Below are positions 54,373 to 63,801 of a stretch of DNA of 64,000 nt, in pieces. The stretch is taken from contig NZ_JAHCLU010000013.1 in the NCBI RefSeq assembly GCF_018448785.1, positions 62,001-126,000 on the forward strand. The letters are read 5' to 3'. Source of the stretch: Halomonas jincaotanensis. Lineage in GTDB: Bacteria > Pseudomonadota > Gammaproteobacteria > Pseudomonadales > Halomonadaceae. Within the stretch, counting starts at the first letter, position 1. Every line of letters starts with the position of its first letter. The translations under genes were made by a program, and so were the position numbers. Below the pieces are notes generated by a model. The model did no database searches and was not told where the DNA came from. It saw only the letters and a program-made list of their open reading frames with translations.

Positions 54373-54765
54373 ATGCTGTCAGGTCTGGACCATCTGGTCA
54401 TCACCGTGACCGACATTTCCCGCGCCGTGGATTTCTATTCCCGGGTGTTGGGTCTGGATGTGCGTTATCGCGACCGTGAACGCGTCGATCTGATGCTCGG
54501 CGACATGGCGCTGCGCCTGCATTGGACCGATACCGACGTATCGCCCAAGGCGGCAACGCCAACGCCCGGCAGCCTGGACATCTGCCTGCGCAGTCAGCGG
54601 CCGCTCAGCGAGATACAACGACATCTGGAAGCGCTGGAGGTCGAAGTGGAACTAGGGCCGGTGATTCGCCAGGGCGCCAGCGGCGAGATCGAATCGCTCT
54701 ACCTGCGTGACCCCGACGGCAACCTGCTCGAGATCAGCCGGCCGTTGAAACACGACGCCACCTGA
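54373..54765 (+). CDS. VOC-family (glyoxalase-like) metalloprotein
   Basis: 130 residues, two beta-alpha-beta-beta-beta repeats. The metal-binding His7 in DHLVITVTDISRAVDFYSRVLG and Glu in DPDGNLLEISRP near the end are visible. The size and pattern match stand-alone dioxygenase/lactoylglutathione lyase relatives. GGAGATGTGA precedes the ATG. The substrate is not predictable. Confidence 0.88.
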   Translation: MLSGLDHLVITVTDISRAVDFYSRVLGLDVRYRDRERVDLMLGDMALRLHWTDTDVSPKAATPTPGSLDICLRSQRPLSEIQRHLEALEVEVELGPVIRQGASGEIESLYLRDPDGNLLEISRPLKHDAT

Positions 54766-54906
54766 CTCCCGCCACCACTGGCCCAGACACCACACAGACG
54801 GCATGGGGTCGCGCCCCCATGCCTCACGACTGGCATTGTGGCGGCCGGCGGGTATCATTGTCGCCATTCATTGACGTTGTCATTCATTTCCGTAGCAGGA
54901 TAAGCC

Positions 54907-55305
54907 GTGAACGATTCCTCCAAGCACGACGCACTCAAACATGGCGATGACCCCTCGGTCGTTCGCCAGGACGCCGCACCCGATACCACCATGGCAATCG
55001 TAGTGTATGCCCTGCACCTGGCCGGCATCGTAACCGGCGGCGTCACCTCGCTGGTCGGTGTAGTGATCGCCTATGTCTATCGCGGCAAGGGGCCGGTCTG
55101 GCTCGACGAGCATTACCGCTACCAGATCCGCACCTTCTGGATGGCCCTGGTCTACTTTGCCGTTTCCGGGCTGCTCACGCTGATCTTGATCGGCTTTCTC
55201 ACCTGGCTGTTGGCCATCATCTGGCTGGTGATCCGCTGCGTCAAAGGCCTCAGGGCGCTCCATGAAAACCGCGCCCCCGATAACGTGGACACCTGGCTGA
55301 TTTGA
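54907..55305 (+). CDS. Small DUF4870-like membrane protein
   Basis: 132 residues from a GTG at 54907. A polar N-terminus of about 28 residues is followed by three helices (about 29-55, 75-97, 100-115). Motifs LHLAGIVTGGVTSLVGVVIAYVYRG and DEHYRYQIRTFWM match the family of small membrane proteins of unknown function seen near translation or envelope genes. It ends three bases before the acyltransferase gene, suggesting co-transcription. Confidence 0.8.
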   Translation: MNDSSKHDALKHGDDPSVVRQDAAPDTTMAIVVYALHLAGIVTGGVTSLVGVVIAYVYRGKGPVWLDEHYRYQIRTFWMALVYFAVSGLLTLILIGFLTWLLAIIWLVIRCVKGLRALHENRAPDNVDTWLI

Positions 55306-55308
55306 TCC

Positions 55309-56238
55309 ATGCCGCGATCTGAGGCTCGTTTCAGCTCGCTCAAGGCTCGCGCCATCACCCTGGTGTGGCGGGTACTCGCCGGTTGCAGCATGGCGGCCCT
55401 TTGGCGCATGGCACGCCTCGGGGGTCCGCTGGTGCACCTTTTCAGCCGGCGGGAACGCGAGGTTACCGAAATCAACCTCGCCCAAGTCTATCCCCATCAC
55501 AAAAGCGCAGAACGCCGCCATCTCGCGCGACAAAGCCTGACCCACTCAACCGCCACCATGCTTGAGTTGGGCTTCGCCTGGATGGCTGACCTCGATCGGG
55601 TCCATGCCGCCATTCTCGACGTCCACGGCCGCGAGCTTCTCGATCAAGCACGCGCCGATGGCCGCGGGGTGATCGTCCTGGCGCCCCATTTTGGCAACTG
55701 GGAGCTGCTTAATGTCTGGCTGACTCGACACTTTCCGATGACCGTCATGTACGAACCCCCCAAGCTCGTCGACCTCGACCCGCTGATCCTGCATGGGCGT
55801 GAGCGTACCGGGGCCAGCCTGGTACCGACCAATCCGCGTGGCGTGGCTGCCCTGCTCAAGGCACTCAGGCAACGCGAGGTGGTCGGCATCCTGCCCGATC
55901 AGGAGCCCAGTTGGGGTAGCGGTATCTTCGCCCCATTCTTCGGGCGTCCGGCCTACACCGGCACGCTATTGCCCAAGCTGGTCGCCCGCACGCAAGCCCG
56001 TGTCGTCACCGGGGTCGCCAGACGACTGCCCGGTCGTGGCTTCGCCATTCATTTCCTGGCGGCCGACGAGCGTGTCTACGCCAACGACGACACCACCTCC
56101 GCCACTGGGGTCAATGCCTGCGTGGAAGCCGCCATCGCCCTGGACCCGAGCCAGTACCAGTGGGAATACAAGCGCTACCGCAAGGTCATCCAGGAACAGG
56201 AGGGGCATCCTCGGCATCGGTCGTTTCGACTCTATTGA
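55309..56238 (+). CDS. Lipid A-type lysophospholipid acyltransferase (HtrB/LpxL family)
   Basis: 309 residues. The catalytic HX4E motif is in VLAPHFGNWELLN near residue 128. The second block is VGILPDQEPSWGSGIFAPFFGRPAYTG, and RYRKVIQEQEGHP lies near the end, as in LpxL/LpxM. A weak N-terminal hydrophobic stretch anchors it to the inner membrane. It adds secondary acyl chains to lipid A or a related lipid; specificity is not predictable. Confidence 0.92.
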   Translation: MPRSEARFSSLKARAITLVWRVLAGCSMAALWRMARLGGPLVHLFSRREREVTEINLAQVYPHHKSAERRHLARQSLTHSTATMLELGFAWMADLDRVHAAILDVHGRELLDQARADGRGVIVLAPHFGNWELLNVWLTRHFPMTVMYEPPKLVDLDPLILHGRERTGASLVPTNPRGVAALLKALRQREVVGILPDQEPSWGSGIFAPFFGRPAYTGTLLPKLVARTQARVVTGVARRLPGRGFAIHFLAADERVYANDDTTSATGVNACVEAAIALDPSQYQWEYKRYRKVIQEQEGHPRHRSFRLY

Positions 56239-56299
56239 CCGCAAGGGTCTTGCCGAGTGTGTATCTAGCTGACAGTGGGTCTCGTCTTGTCGCTCGGCC

Positions 56300-57706
56300 T
56301 CACTCTCGTCCGTAGCGGTCGTCCAGACGCACGATGTCGTCTTCGCCCAGATAGCTGCCGGACTGCACTTCGATCAGAGCCAACGGAATCAGCCCGGGGT
56401 TTTCCAGGCAATGCACTCGCCCCATGGGAATGTAAGTGGATTCATTCTCGCCGATCAGAAACTGCCTATCGTCGAGCGTGACACGCGCCGTACCGCTGAC
56501 CACGACCCAGTGCTCCGCACGGTGATGATGCAGTTGTCGCGACAGACGGGCCCCGGGTTCTACAACGATCCGCTTGACTTGATGACGTGGCCCCGCATCG
56601 ACGCTTTGGTAGTGGCCCCAGGGCCGGAACGCGGTCGCGTGCTCCGAGACCTCGTTGCGACCGTCCACCTCAAGACTCTCGACCAGTTGACGTATGTCCT
56701 GGGCCCGGCGACGGTCGGCGACCAGCACCGCGTCCGCTGTCTCGACGACCATCAGGTTCTCGACGCCCAGTGTGGCGACCAAGCGCGATTCGGCGTGGAC
56801 CAACATTCCCTTGCTTGCCTCGCAGCACACATCGCCCTGCAAGGCATTGCCGTGAACGTCATGGGGCAGTACCTCCCAGAGCGCCTGCCAGGAGCCGATA
56901 TCGCTCCAGCCGGCCGCCAGCGTCACCATCGCGGCGTCACGAGTGCGTTCCATCACCGCCACGTCAACGGAACCACTTGGGCTCGCCAGGAAGGCATCGG
57001 CATGTGGGCGCAAGAAATCCAGATCGCTCACGGCGCCGGCCATGGCTCGGCGACAGGCATCGAGCATGGCCGGCTCGAAGGTATCCAATGCCGCCAGATA
57101 GCCTTCAGGCGGCAGGACGAACATCCCGCTGTTCCAGTAGTGCTCGCCGCTGCCCCGAAACGCCTCAGCGGTCACGGCGTCGGGTTTCTCCACGAAACGC
57201 GCCACCGCGTAGCCGTCATCGCCGAGGCGCTCACCGGCCTGCAGGTAGCCGTAACCGGTTTCGGCGCGCGTCGGCACGACCCCGAAGGTGACCAACCGCC
57301 CCTGCTCCGCGAGCCGCAAGGCCTGCAAGAGCGCCTGGCGAAATGCCGTCTCGTCGGCCAGATGATGATCCGACGGCAACACCAGCAAGGGACTGTCGCG
57401 ACCCTGCGTCTCGGCGACCCATGCCGCCAGGGCGATCGCCGGCGCCGTGCCGCGTCCTTCAGGCTCGAGAAGCAGAATCGCGTCCTCGACCCCGGCCTGA
57501 CGCAGTTGTTCGGCTGCCAGGAAGCGGTGGTCCTCCTGGCAAATGACGATCGGCGGCCCGGCACCCAGTCCGTCGAGCCGGGCAAGTGTGCTGACCAGCA
57601 GGCTCCGGTCATCGAGCAGCGACAGAAACTGCTTGGGCCGCTTGCGGCGCGACAACGGCCAGAGTCGCGTACCGCTGCCGCCGGCCAGGATTACGGGGGT
57701 GAACAC
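56300..57706 (-). CDS. manC: Mannose-1-phosphate guanylyltransferase / mannose-6-phosphate isomerase
   Basis: 468 residues from a GTG at 57706; the ribosome site AGGAG lies eight bases before it, inside the end of the upstream gene. The N-terminal nucleotidyltransferase reads VILAGGSGTRLWPLSRRKRPKQF, with VEKPD near 170. The C-terminal cupin isomerase part has QLHHHRAEHWVVVSGTARV. It makes GDP-mannose for exopolysaccharide or glycan synthesis. One base separates it from the sulfatase-like gene. Confidence 0.95.
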   Translation of the reverse strand: MFTPVILAGGSGTRLWPLSRRKRPKQFLSLLDDRSLLVSTLARLDGLGAGPPIVICQEDHRFLAAEQLRQAGVEDAILLLEPEGRGTAPAIALAAWVAETQGRDSPLLVLPSDHHLADETAFRQALLQALRLAEQGRLVTFGVVPTRAETGYGYLQAGERLGDDGYAVARFVEKPDAVTAEAFRGSGEHYWNSGMFVLPPEGYLAALDTFEPAMLDACRRAMAGAVSDLDFLRPHADAFLASPSGSVDVAVMERTRDAAMVTLAAGWSDIGSWQALWEVLPHDVHGNALQGDVCCEASKGMLVHAESRLVATLGVENLMVVETADAVLVADRRRAQDIRQLVESLEVDGRNEVSEHATAFRPWGHYQSVDAGPRHQVKRIVVEPGARLSRQLHHHRAEHWVVVSGTARVTLDDRQFLIGENESTYIPMGRVHCLENPGLIPLALIEVQSGSYLGEDDIVRLDDRYGRE

Positions 57707-57707
57707 G

Positions 57708-59315
57708 TTAAAATCTCCTATCTGTGTCGACGGGATAAGCGAAGTCTTCATGCAGCCAGCGGCGCAATTGATCCATGCCGGGGGGAGTCTCCTCCTGCAG
57801 CGGCACGGTGCCGGGGACGAAACCACGCGCCAGGAAGGGGTCGATCAACGACGCGTCACCGCTGATCACATGCACCGGCACCCCGGCGCTGGCATCTTCC
57901 CCGGTGATCAGTGGCGCCGACTGATGATCGCCCAGCAGGATCAGCAGGGTCTCATCATCGACGTAGCGCTCGGCCCAGCTCGCGCTGGTGTGTAAAGCAT
58001 AGTCCAGCGCCAGCGCATACTGGTCTCGCACCTTTTCGGCATCCTGCCAGAGCACCTCGGGCGCCTCGCCGGCGTTTTCCCAGCGCTTGAACACACTGCC
58101 GTCGCCGATATCCTCCCAGGCGAGAACGGGAATCACCGGCGTCCAGGGCGCATGACTACTGACCAGCGCCGCCTGGGCGAAGATCGGTGACTCGGCCGGG
58201 TCGAGGATACGTTGCTGGAGAAAGTGCAGGGTGTACTGATCGGGCATGGTCACCCAGTTAAGCGGCGGCCCGGCATAGTCGAAGTCATCCGCCGCGTGAA
58301 TGTCGTCGAAGCCGTAGGCTTCGCCCTCCGGCCAGGCCAGCGTGATCGCGGGCATGACGGCATGGGTGCGATGCCCACTGGCACGAAAATCGTCCACCAG
58401 GGTCGCGCGGTCGCTGGCGAGCATCAGCCGATACCATAGCGAATTATCGATCCATTGCCCGCTGAGGGCAGTGGCGTGAGCCAGCCACGACTGACCGCCC
58501 CGAATCGGCGAGTCGAGCGTCCCCGACGCTATCGACAGGCCAGCCGACTCGAAACGCTCGGCCATGGTGTCCAGGCGTGGCCGGACAACTCCCATGTAGC
58601 GCTCGTCGAACAGCGCCGACACTCCATAGGATTCGATGAAGACTAACAGGACGTTCTTTCCCGCCAGGCCCGGCATTTCACGAGCCGGGGCCGGTGCGTT
58701 CTCCATGCGCGCCGCGAACTCGCGGTGGGCTCGCCGTGTCTCGACCCATTGATCCAGTTGAAAATACAGCGTGTTCAGCAGCGGCGTGCGCGCCATCGGC
58801 AGCCACCGAGAGTGGGTGAACTCGGCCATGACGAGACCACTGCTGACGACCAGTAACACAGCACCAAGACCGACCGATATCCGGGTGCGCTCCACGCCCT
58901 GCAGAACTCGCAGCGTCCAGGCCAGAGACCCAACCAGTAGGCCAACGGCTACTAGCCCCCCGAGTACCACCAGCAGTGCCGGCACTAGCCCCAGATTGCC
59001 GATGAGCAAGTCGATAACCGAGCGCGTCAGGGGGAAATCCAGATACAGGTTCAACGAACGCCCGAAGGTCAGCTGTGTTGCGGCGTCCCCCAGGCCGAGC
59101 AGCAACCCCAACATAACGATGACGATTATCAGCCACCGCAGCCAGGCGATACGGGCTACAGTCGGCAGCATGACCATGAGCCCCGCCAATACGAGCGCCT
59201 CCAGGGCGAGCCACTGGACCGTGGGCTCCCCGAAGCGCACCCACAGCGGCACCAGCAATATTAGGTTGAGGATCGCGGGGGCCACCCACCAGCGAGCATG
59301 ACGACGAAAGGACAT
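57708..59315 (-). CDS. Membrane sulfatase-like phosphotransferase (LtaS/OpgB family)
   Basis: 535 residues from the ATG at 59315 (AGGA seven bases upstream). Five predicted helices in the first 190 residues precede a periplasmic alkaline-phosphatase-superfamily domain. The metal Glu is in NVLLVFIESYGVS near 222, a likely nucleophile region is SPIRGGQSWLAHATALSG, and LILLGDHQSA holds the Asp-His metal pair. LtaS/OpgB enzymes move phosphoglycerol to glycans. Divergent from opgG, so OPG substitution is plausible but unproven. Confidence 0.82.
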   Translation of the reverse strand: MSFRRHARWWVAPAILNLILLVPLWVRFGEPTVQWLALEALVLAGLMVMLPTVARIAWLRWLIIVIVMLGLLLGLGDAATQLTFGRSLNLYLDFPLTRSVIDLLIGNLGLVPALLVVLGGLVAVGLLVGSLAWTLRVLQGVERTRISVGLGAVLLVVSSGLVMAEFTHSRWLPMARTPLLNTLYFQLDQWVETRRAHREFAARMENAPAPAREMPGLAGKNVLLVFIESYGVSALFDERYMGVVRPRLDTMAERFESAGLSIASGTLDSPIRGGQSWLAHATALSGQWIDNSLWYRLMLASDRATLVDDFRASGHRTHAVMPAITLAWPEGEAYGFDDIHAADDFDYAGPPLNWVTMPDQYTLHFLQQRILDPAESPIFAQAALVSSHAPWTPVIPVLAWEDIGDGSVFKRWENAGEAPEVLWQDAEKVRDQYALALDYALHTSASWAERYVDDETLLILLGDHQSAPLITGEDASAGVPVHVISGDASLIDPFLARGFVPGTVPLQEETPPGMDQLRRWLHEDFAYPVDTDRRF

Positions 59316-59442
59316 GGGAAAATCCTGAGAAAATAGAAGCCAAGCAAGGTATTGTATAAGATTTGTATCAGAATATCCCGGCAACTTGACGAGCATCTTG
59401 CTGTCAACTCAAAGGGAGAGAATGCCCAGGGAGGATTACCGC

Positions 59443-60993
59443 ATGCATCCGGCACGAATGCTGGCAGCTAGCCTGTCATTGATATGGCTCGCACCTTCGG
59501 CGTGGGCAGAACCCGAGACGTCCCAGCCCAGTGTATTCGATGAGGCCACCGAGCGGGCCCGCGCGCTGGCCGAGGGCGCTTATGAAGAACGCAACGGAAC
59601 GTTACCCGAGGCCTTGCAAAATATCGATTACGACGTCTACCGCTCCATTCGCTTTCGTTCGGAACAGGCGCTTTGGGAAGACCAAGCGCTTTTCTCGGTC
59701 CAGCTATTTCATGCCGGATTCCTGTTTGGACAGCCCGTCAAGATCAACCTCATCGAGGATGGCGAGATCCGCTCCCTCCCTTTCGATGCTGCGTTTTTTC
59801 GCTACGATGGCGATGCCGCCTCGCTGGCAAATGAAGACCTGAGTGGCAGCGGTTATTCGGGATTTCGCCTGCACTATCCGCTGAATCGTGAGGATTATCG
59901 CGACGAGTTCCTGGTCTTCCAGGGCGCCAGCTACTTCCGCATGGTCGGCCGCGACCAGGGCTATGGCCTCTCGGCGCGTGGCCTGGCCATCGACACCGCC
60001 TCATCCGGTGGTGAAGAGTTCCCCGCCTTTCGCGAGTTCTGGTTGTTCCAGCCAGAACCTGACGCCACCAGCATGGAGATCGTGGCACTGCTCGACAGTC
60101 CCTCTGTTGCCGGCGCCTACCATTTCAACGTCCATACCGGCGACCAAATCAAGGTGGATGTCGAGGCACGACTCTTTGCCCGGCGTGACGTGAACAAGCT
60201 GGGGCTCGCCCCGCTGACCAGCATGTTCATGTTCGGTGATGTCAGCCCTTATCCGGAAGACGACTTTCGACCCCAGGTCCACGACTCCCAGGGGCTGTTG
60301 ATGCACACCCATGCCGGCGAGTGGATCTGGCGACCCCTGGGTAACCCACGGGAACTGCGCATCAGCCGACTCCACGACGAGAATCCGCAAGGATTCGGCC
60401 TCGTGCAGCGCGAACGCGACTTCGACGACTACCTGGATCTGGAGTCGCGCTACGAGCGTCGACCCAGTCACTGGATCACCCCACTCGATGATTGGGGGCC
60501 AGGCGGTCTGGAACTGGTTGAAATCCCTAGCGACTCCGAAACCAACGACAATATCGTGACCTATTGGGTTCCTGAGGAGCCGTTGCGCGCCGACGAAGAG
60601 CGTACCTTCCGCTACCGGATCGCCACCTTCGACGCCAATCGGCCCGAAGAACCCTTGGCGAGCGTCGTACGTACCCGCCAGGGCTGGGGGGCCATTCCCG
60701 GCCAGAGCGATCCGCCGCCCCGCAGCCGGCGTCAGTTCGTGGTCGATTTTCGCGGCGAGGAATTGTCCACCCTGCACGACACGCACCCAGTAGCGGCTAC
60801 ACTCGATGTATCGAGCGGTGAGTTCCACGAGTTGCAAGTCCATCGTCTTCCCGACGGTGAAACCTGGCGCGCAACGTTCCGGCTCGAGCCCGACGGCGAC
60901 AGTCCTACCGACATGCGCCTCAAGCTGACGCTTCGCGACCACCCCCTGACCGAAACATGGAATTATGTCTGGAACCCCAATGAGCTCCGCTAG
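59443..60993 (+). CDS. opgG: Periplasmic glucan biosynthesis protein G
   Basis: 516 residues from the ATG at 59443, which has GGGAGG about nine bases upstream. Signal peptide MHPARMLAASLSLIWLAPSAWA. The mature protein has the MdoG pattern: YDVYRSIRFRSEQALW, LFHAGFLFGQPVKINLIEDG, YGLSARGLAIDTASSGGEEFPAFREFWL, and the Ig-like C-terminal domain. It shapes the osmoregulated periplasmic glucan backbone made by OpgH. It overlaps opgH at its end. Confidence 0.95.
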   Translation: MHPARMLAASLSLIWLAPSAWAEPETSQPSVFDEATERARALAEGAYEERNGTLPEALQNIDYDVYRSIRFRSEQALWEDQALFSVQLFHAGFLFGQPVKINLIEDGEIRSLPFDAAFFRYDGDAASLANEDLSGSGYSGFRLHYPLNREDYRDEFLVFQGASYFRMVGRDQGYGLSARGLAIDTASSGGEEFPAFREFWLFQPEPDATSMEIVALLDSPSVAGAYHFNVHTGDQIKVDVEARLFARRDVNKLGLAPLTSMFMFGDVSPYPEDDFRPQVHDSQGLLMHTHAGEWIWRPLGNPRELRISRLHDENPQGFGLVQRERDFDDYLDLESRYERRPSHWITPLDDWGPGGLELVEIPSDSETNDNIVTYWVPEEPLRADEERTFRYRIATFDANRPEEPLASVVRTRQGWGAIPGQSDPPPRSRRQFVVDFRGEELSTLHDTHPVAATLDVSSGEFHELQVHRLPDGETWRATFRLEPDGDSPTDMRLKLTLRDHPLTETWNYVWNPNELR

Positions 60994-62932
60994 CGCTCCG
61001 ACCCGGGCCCCCTGGCTGGCCGCAAGACGCTGGATATTCGCTCTGCTGGTGCTTGCGAGCACGGCATTTGGTGGCTGGGCGATGTTCGAGATCCTGCGCG
61101 TCAACGGCATCACCCCCTTGCAGGCGGTGGTGCTGGGCCTGTTCGTGATTACCTTTGGCTGGATCACGATCGCATTCTGGACGGCGATCATCGGTTTCGT
61201 GTTGCGACTGAGGCATCGTGATCCCTTGACCTTGTCGCGTGTCGCGCCCCCCGCCACGGCGCGGCACCTGGGGGAACACCGCACCGTGCTGGTGATGCCC
61301 ATCTACAACGAGGATCCGATTCGGGTCGCCAACGGTCTGGAAAGCACCTGCCGCTCACTGCTCGAGCACCCCAATGCCAACGGGTTCGAGGCATTTGTGC
61401 TCAGCGATACCCAGGACGCCACGATCGCCCGCCAGGAAGAGGCCGCCATCGCCGCCCTTCAGCAACGCCTCGCGCCGCACTTCACCGTTCACTATCGCCG
61501 ACGCGAGAACAATCAGGGGCGCAAGGCCGGCAACCTGGCGGACTTCTGCCGCCACTGGGGCCGGCATTACGATTACATGATCGTGCTCGACGCCGACAGC
61601 ATCATGGGTGGCCAGACCCTGGTTTCGCTGGTCGCCTCCATGCAGGCGAACGACCGGATCGGGCTGATACAGACGATTCCGATTCCCATCCGGTCGGATA
61701 GTGTGTTCGGTCGTTTCACGCAACTCGCCGCTGCCTTGCACAGCCCGTTACTGGCGACCGGGCAGTGTTTCTGGCAGGGCGAAACCGTCAACTTCTGGGG
61801 CCATAACGCCATCATTCGCACCCAGGCCTTCATGGAAAGCTGCGGTTTGCCAGAGCTCCCGGGGCGCCCCCCGCTGGGTGGCGAAATCCTCAGCCACGAT
61901 TTCGTCGAGGCGGCGCTGTTGCGTCGCAACGGCTGGGAAGTGCACCTGGATGTGCACGTCGACGAAAGCTATGAGGAAGTGCCCAGCAATATTCTCGATT
62001 TCGCCAAGCGCGATCGGCGCTGGATCCAGGGCAACATGCAGCACTTGCGGCTGCTCGGGGTTCCCGGCCTCCACCCCATGAACCGTTTCCACTTCCTGTT
62101 CGGGGCCATGGCCTACCTGACCTCGCTGTTGTGGGCATTGATGCTGGTGGTGAGCACCGTTGACGCCATCGGCCGCGCCCAGGGAAGACACGACTTCTTC
62201 AGCGCCGGCTACCAGCTCTTTCCCGACTGGCCGATCTCGACGCCCGGCCTGATCATACCACTCATCGTGAGTACGGTGGTGCTGTTGCTGCTGCCGAAGA
62301 TGCTGGGGTTCCTGCTGTCATTCATCCAGCAGCCCGAGGCCTATGGTGGAAGGTTCAAGCTACTGTTGAGCACGCTGCTGGAAATTGCCATTGCCATCCT
62401 CATCGCCCCGCTCATGATGGCCTTTCACAGCCTGTTTATCCTGAGCGTGCTGAGCGGCCAAAAAGTCAGCTGGGATGCCCAGGTGCGCGAGGGGCGCTCC
62501 GTCCCCTGGAAGGACGCTATTCGCCACACCTGGGTCGCGACCCTGCTGGGGGCGGGCTGGGCCTACGCCACCTACTCACTGGCGCCGGTATTCTTCTGGT
62601 GGTTGTCTCCGGTCTGGATCGGCTTGATGCTGTCGGCACCGCTGGTCAAGCTCACCAGCAGCCTCACCCATGGCAAGCGGCTGCGGCGCCTCGGCCTATT
62701 GTGCGTACCCACGGAAGTCATGCCATCGCCCTTGGTGCAAAATGTCCAGTTGGCTGCGCCGGATGATCATGGCGCCCGACTCAGGCCGCCGCCCACGCCG
62801 CTGCCGAGCGACATGCCCTTGCAATCCTTTAGCGCCAAGCCAAGGGTATCGCGGCAAAGCGAACCGGGCACGCCTACTGCTGGCAAATCGTCGGGCAAGA
62901 TCGATGCCTCCAACGACCATCATCTCAACTGA
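60965..62932 (+). CDS. opgH: Glucan glucosyltransferase H
   Basis: Up to 655 residues; a second ATG at 60980 is possible and either overlaps opgG. GT2 motifs: VLSDTQD, VLDADSIMGG, LSHDFVEAALL and RDRRWIQGN. It polymerises beta-1,2-glucans from UDP-glucose across the inner membrane, with about eight helices. It is much shorter than the 847-residue E. coli enzyme; the long cytoplasmic N-terminus is missing and the sequence enters helix 1 near residue 23. A Pro/Ser-rich tail ends it. Confidence 0.94.
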   Translation: MSGTPMSSASAPTRAPWLAARRWIFALLVLASTAFGGWAMFEILRVNGITPLQAVVLGLFVITFGWITIAFWTAIIGFVLRLRHRDPLTLSRVAPPATARHLGEHRTVLVMPIYNEDPIRVANGLESTCRSLLEHPNANGFEAFVLSDTQDATIARQEEAAIAALQQRLAPHFTVHYRRRENNQGRKAGNLADFCRHWGRHYDYMIVLDADSIMGGQTLVSLVASMQANDRIGLIQTIPIPIRSDSVFGRFTQLAAALHSPLLATGQCFWQGETVNFWGHNAIIRTQAFMESCGLPELPGRPPLGGEILSHDFVEAALLRRNGWEVHLDVHVDESYEEVPSNILDFAKRDRRWIQGNMQHLRLLGVPGLHPMNRFHFLFGAMAYLTSLLWALMLVVSTVDAIGRAQGRHDFFSAGYQLFPDWPISTPGLIIPLIVSTVVLLLLPKMLGFLLSFIQQPEAYGGRFKLLLSTLLEIAIAILIAPLMMAFHSLFILSVLSGQKVSWDAQVREGRSVPWKDAIRHTWVATLLGAGWAYATYSLAPVFFWWLSPVWIGLMLSAPLVKLTSSLTHGKRLRRLGLLCVPTEVMPSPLVQNVQLAAPDDHGARLRPPPTPLPSDMPLQSFSAKPRVSRQSEPGTPTAGKSSGKIDASNDHHLN

Positions 62933-62985
62933 GAATTCAGCCGAGTGATCTACTCACGTTCCATGCACCTCGATCCAGGAAGGCC

Positions 62986-63801
62986 ATGACCCGCGATCTC
63001 ACTCCGCTGCACCACCGACTCAGCCGCGGGCTGGGCATGGCTCGCTCACTGATCATCTACTGGCGCCCGGGGCGCCAACGCGGGCTGAAACGACTCTATG
63101 CCGAGTTCGCGGGACCGGGCGACCTGGCCTTCGACGTGGGCGCCCATCTGGGAGACCGCACCGCGGCCTTTGCCGCCCTCGGCGCCCGTGTTGTCGCGCT
63201 GGAACCCCAACCCCACCTGTATCGCTGGCTGACCCGTCTGCTGGGTCGCCACCCCAGGGTCGCCCTGCTGCCCTGCGCCGCCGGCGCTCAGGTCGGCGAG
63301 GCGACCCTGGCCATGAGCCGCGCCACTCCAACCGTCTCGACGCTGGCGACACATTGGCGTGAGTCCATCGGCCAGCACAATCAGGGCTTTCAAGCCGTGC
63401 GTTGGGAAGACGAGCTTCGCGTCCCCGTCACCTCACTCGACGCCTTGATTGCCGAGCATGGGCTGCCGCGCTTCTGCAAGATCGACGTCGAGGGTTTCGA
63501 GGATGAAGTGCTGGCCGGACTCAGCCAACCGGTGGAAGCTGTCTCGGTGGAATTCGTGGCCGGCAGCCTCGAGGTGGCCAAGCGCTGTATCACTCGCCTG
63601 ACCGCACTTGGCGACTATCGCTTCAATGCCATTGCCGGCGAACAGCGCCGCTTCCTCTGGTCCGACTGGCGCTCGGCCGATAGCGCAAGCCACTGGCTTG
63701 CCGAGGGAGCGAGCGATCTCGCCTCCGGCGATCTCTATGCACGCCTGGCAAGCGCACCCTCTTTCTCGTCGCCTCGCCACCAACAGGAGCCCTCCCGATG
63801 A
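62986..63801 (+). CDS. FkbM-family methyltransferase
   Basis: 271 residues. SAM motif LAFDVGAHLGDRTAAFAALGARVVALEPQPHLYRWL (47-82), FCKIDVEGFEDEVLAGL near 163-179 with the FkbM signature, and VSVEFVAGS. The family O-methylates sugars and polyketides. It is 53 bases after opgH, in the same direction, so it may modify a glycan. Its stop overlaps the following ATG by four bases. Confidence 0.9.
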   Translation: MTRDLTPLHHRLSRGLGMARSLIIYWRPGRQRGLKRLYAEFAGPGDLAFDVGAHLGDRTAAFAALGARVVALEPQPHLYRWLTRLLGRHPRVALLPCAAGAQVGEATLAMSRATPTVSTLATHWRESIGQHNQGFQAVRWEDELRVPVTSLDALIAEHGLPRFCKIDVEGFEDEVLAGLSQPVEAVSVEFVAGSLEVAKRCITRLTALGDYRFNAIAGEQRRFLWSDWRSADSASHWLAEGASDLASGDLYARLASAPSFSSPRHQQEPSR

